Program-made: the position numbers and the translations under genes
The notes under the pieces: model-generated
What the model was told of the DNA's origin: nothing
The model's database searches: none
The model's input: the letters and a program-made list of their open reading frames with translations, nothing else
From: CAVQFB01 sp963711675
GTDB lineage: Bacteria > Acidobacteriota > Terriglobia > Terriglobales > Acidobacteriaceae
Length of the DNA stretch: 64,000 bases
Direction: 5' to 3'
Assembly (NCBI GenBank): GCA_963711675.1
Contig: CAVQFB010000008.1
Location: 62,001 to 126,000 of the forward strand
Shown here: piece after piece, positions 62,655 through 64,000 of the stretch
How the letters are laid out: each line of letters starts with the position of its first letter
How positions within the stretch are numbered: position 1 is the stretch's first letter

Positions 62655-64000
62655 ATGAGTAAGATTCGAATCAACGATCTGGCTAGGGAGCTGGAAGTCA
62701 AAAGTAAAGCCATTCTCGACGTTCTTCTGGAAGTCGGTGTCACTGAAAAGAAGACGCATTCCAGCTCCATTGAAGAGCATGAAGCCGAGAAGGTCCGCGC
62801 CCACTTTCATGGCGGATCAGAAGGACAAGGGGCATCCGCCAGGTCTGCCCGCTCCTCCCGCCCTGACTCGGATGAAATTAAGACGAAGATCGACCTGTCG
62901 CACATCTCAAAGCCTGGGGATGTGCTCAAGGCAATCATTCAGCGGCAGGGAGCTGCGACCGCACCGCCTGCGGCGCGTCCGGCTCCTCCACCACCTCCGG
63001 TAGAAACGAAACCCGCTGCCCCATCGATTGCACCGCCGGCAGCGAAGGCACCGGTCGCGGTGCCTCCAAAACCGGCTGTCGCGCCGCCTGCGCCTCGCAT
63101 CATCATGCCAGCGGCAAGGCCTCCGGTGACTGTTGCTCCCGCGGCTCCAGTTGCACCCGCAGAACCGGTGACTCAGCCGGCTGCCGCCACACCGCCGGTG
63201 ACCCAGCCCCCGGTACGTCCAGTGGCTCCCGTTATAGCTCCCCAGGTCTCCGCGCAGGCGAGCGCACCACCATCGCCGACTTTGACGCCTCCCTCTGCTC
63301 CGCCGCCCACGCAAACAGCTGCGCCCGCGGCGCCGGCCCGGCCAACCGTTCTGCCACCGTCGCAGCAGCCCATCGTTCAGCGCCCTCGCATGATCGTGCC
63401 GCAGACGGGGCCGCGTCCCGTTTATAAGGCACCCGTGCCGCCGCCCATGCAGCCGCGCCCACCACAGTCCGGGCCGCAGGCAGGCGCTACCAGTCGACCC
63501 GCTCCAGGGCGTCCCGTTCCCGGTCAACCGATTTTTCAACGCCCGCGTCCAACCGCACCCGGCGGGATGCGTCCGGCATTGCGTCCCGGCGAGCGCCGGC
63601 CCATGCACCCTACCCGGCAGTCGCCCACGGGCTCACGTCCACTTGGAGTAGGTCCCGGTCCCGGTACTCTGCCGCCTCCAGGTCCATCGCGGCCCGGCAG
63701 CCGGCCCGGAGCCCCTTCCCGGCGCCCGGGACAACGCTACGTTCCTCGTGGCATAAAAGAAGGTCCGATGAAGGGCTACGTGCCGCCACCGCGGCTCGTG
63801 GTCTCCAACGAACCGCAGCCCATCACGCGCAGCATTACGATCACGGAAGGTATCAGCGTCAAAGATCTTGCCGAGAAGCTTGGCGTTCGCGCCAAAGACT
63901 TGATCGCGCGACTTCTTGGACGCGGCGTTTTTGCCACCATTAACCAGACTCTGGACGCCGAACTCGCCAGCGAGATGTCGCGCTTCTTTGGCGCCGACAC
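62655..64000 (+). CDS. infB: translation initiation factor IF-2, N-terminal part (3' cut by window)
   Basis: IF-2 is the GTPase that places initiator tRNA. The frame opens at ATG 62655 and stays open to the right edge (448 residues seen). It begins with the IF2-N domain SKIRINDLARELEVKSKAIL DVLLEVGV, then about 300 residues of low-complexity Pro/Ala/Arg linker (repeated APPAAKAPVAVPPKPA- and RPAPGRPVPG-like stretches), and a second IF2-N-like domain ISVKDLAEKLGVRAKDLIAR LLGRGVFATINQTLD at the edge. The GTPase part lies outside. No ylxR or L7Ae-like gene lies between nusA and infB, unlike many bacteria. Confidence 0.94.
   Translation, partial: MSKIRINDLARELEVKSKAILDVLLEVGVTEKKTHSSSIEEHEAEKVRAHFHGGSEGQGASARSARSSRPDSDEIKTKIDLSHISKPGDVLKAIIQRQGAATAPPAARPAPPPPPVETKPAAPSIAPPAAKAPVAVPPKPAVAPPAPRIIMPAARPPVTVAPAAPVAPAEPVTQPAAATPPVTQPPVRPVAPVIAPQVSAQASAPPSPTLTPPSAPPPTQTAAPAAPARPTVLPPSQQPIVQRPRMIVPQTGPRPVYKAPVPPPMQPRPPQSGPQAGATSRPAPGRPVPGQPIFQRPRPTAPGGMRPALRPGERRPMHPTRQSPTGSRPLGVGPGPGTLPPPGPSRPGSRPGAPSRRPGQRYVPRGIKEGPMKGYVPPPRLVVSNEPQPITRSITITEGISVKDLAEKLGVRAKDLIARLLGRGVFATINQTLDAELASEMSRFFGAD

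Overview
The window looks like a chromosomal segment of an Acidobacteriota bacterium, most likely of the Terriglobia/Koribacter type. This is inferred from gene content: a solitary FlgC-like 80-residue protein, lipoproteins with Ig-like and InlB-like repeats, DUF2203 and DUF2335 proteins, several secreted glycoside hydrolases, and GC-rich intergenic regions full of short dispersed repeats. No species can be named from the sequence alone. No tRNA, rRNA, CRISPR array, prophage or insertion sequence was seen.

Layout. Bases 1-16.4 kb hold scattered single genes: an FMN-dependent hydroxy-acid dehydrogenase (cut by the window edge), a SUMF1-fold protein, thiE, a TPR membrane protein, an aldo/keto reductase, a GH5 glycosidase, a class V aminotransferase, a DksA/TraR-type zinc finger protein, a DUF2335 gene pair, a BON-domain protein, a receiver-only response regulator, a metallophosphatase, threonine aldolase, lipoproteins, a DMFase-like protein and small basic or zinc-binding proteins. 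From 16.6 to 24.7 kb lie etfB, etfA and ETF-quinone oxidoreductase (electron flow from acyl-CoA oxidation to quinone), moaA behind a probable Moco riboswitch, a DUF2203 gene and an M28 peptidase. Five of these genes carry one or two single-base frame breaks, and a badly broken four-helix-bundle gene sits between etfA and ETF-QO. From 24.8 to 28.2 kb come 3-hydroxyacyl-CoA dehydrogenase, enoyl-CoA hydratase, an unusual extended ribH and nusB. These beta-oxidation genes fit functionally with the ETF genes.

From about 31.1 to 53.6 kb runs a nearly uninterrupted str-S10-spc-alpha ribosomal super-cluster: rpsL-rpsG-fusA-(ABM-like ORF)-tuf-rpsJ-rplC-rplD-rplW-rplB-rpsS-rplV-rpsC-rplP-rpmC-rpsQ-rplN-rplX-rplE-rpsN-rpsH-rplF-rplR-rpsE-rpmD-rplO-secY-adk-map-infA-rpmJ-rpsM-rpsK-rpsD-rpoA-rplQ. 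It opens with a sigma70-like promoter and a leader of about 430 nt and closes with a strong intrinsic terminator. After it come a membrane-anchored hypothetical, an MFS transporter, a VanZ-like protein, guaB, a large secreted discoidin-glycosidase, and the start of the rimP-nusA-infB operon, with infB cut by the right edge.

The most unusual feature is the intergenic DNA. Even inside the ribosomal operons, gaps are filled with (i) degenerate 7-bp repeats such as GAGAACT, GAGCTGA, GAAACTC and GGTCCTT, often ending just before a start codon; (ii) copies of a dispersed element beginning GTCATCCTGAGCG, one of which has expanded into a 41-bp tandem array between rplF and rplR; and (iii) palindromic REP-like units. 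In ribH and etfA the 7-bp repeats run into the 3' end of the reading frame and are translated as extra tails. I found no clearly new multi-gene system. The best leads are these repeats, the ABM-like ORF in frame behind fusA, the ribH extension, and the frame-break cluster.
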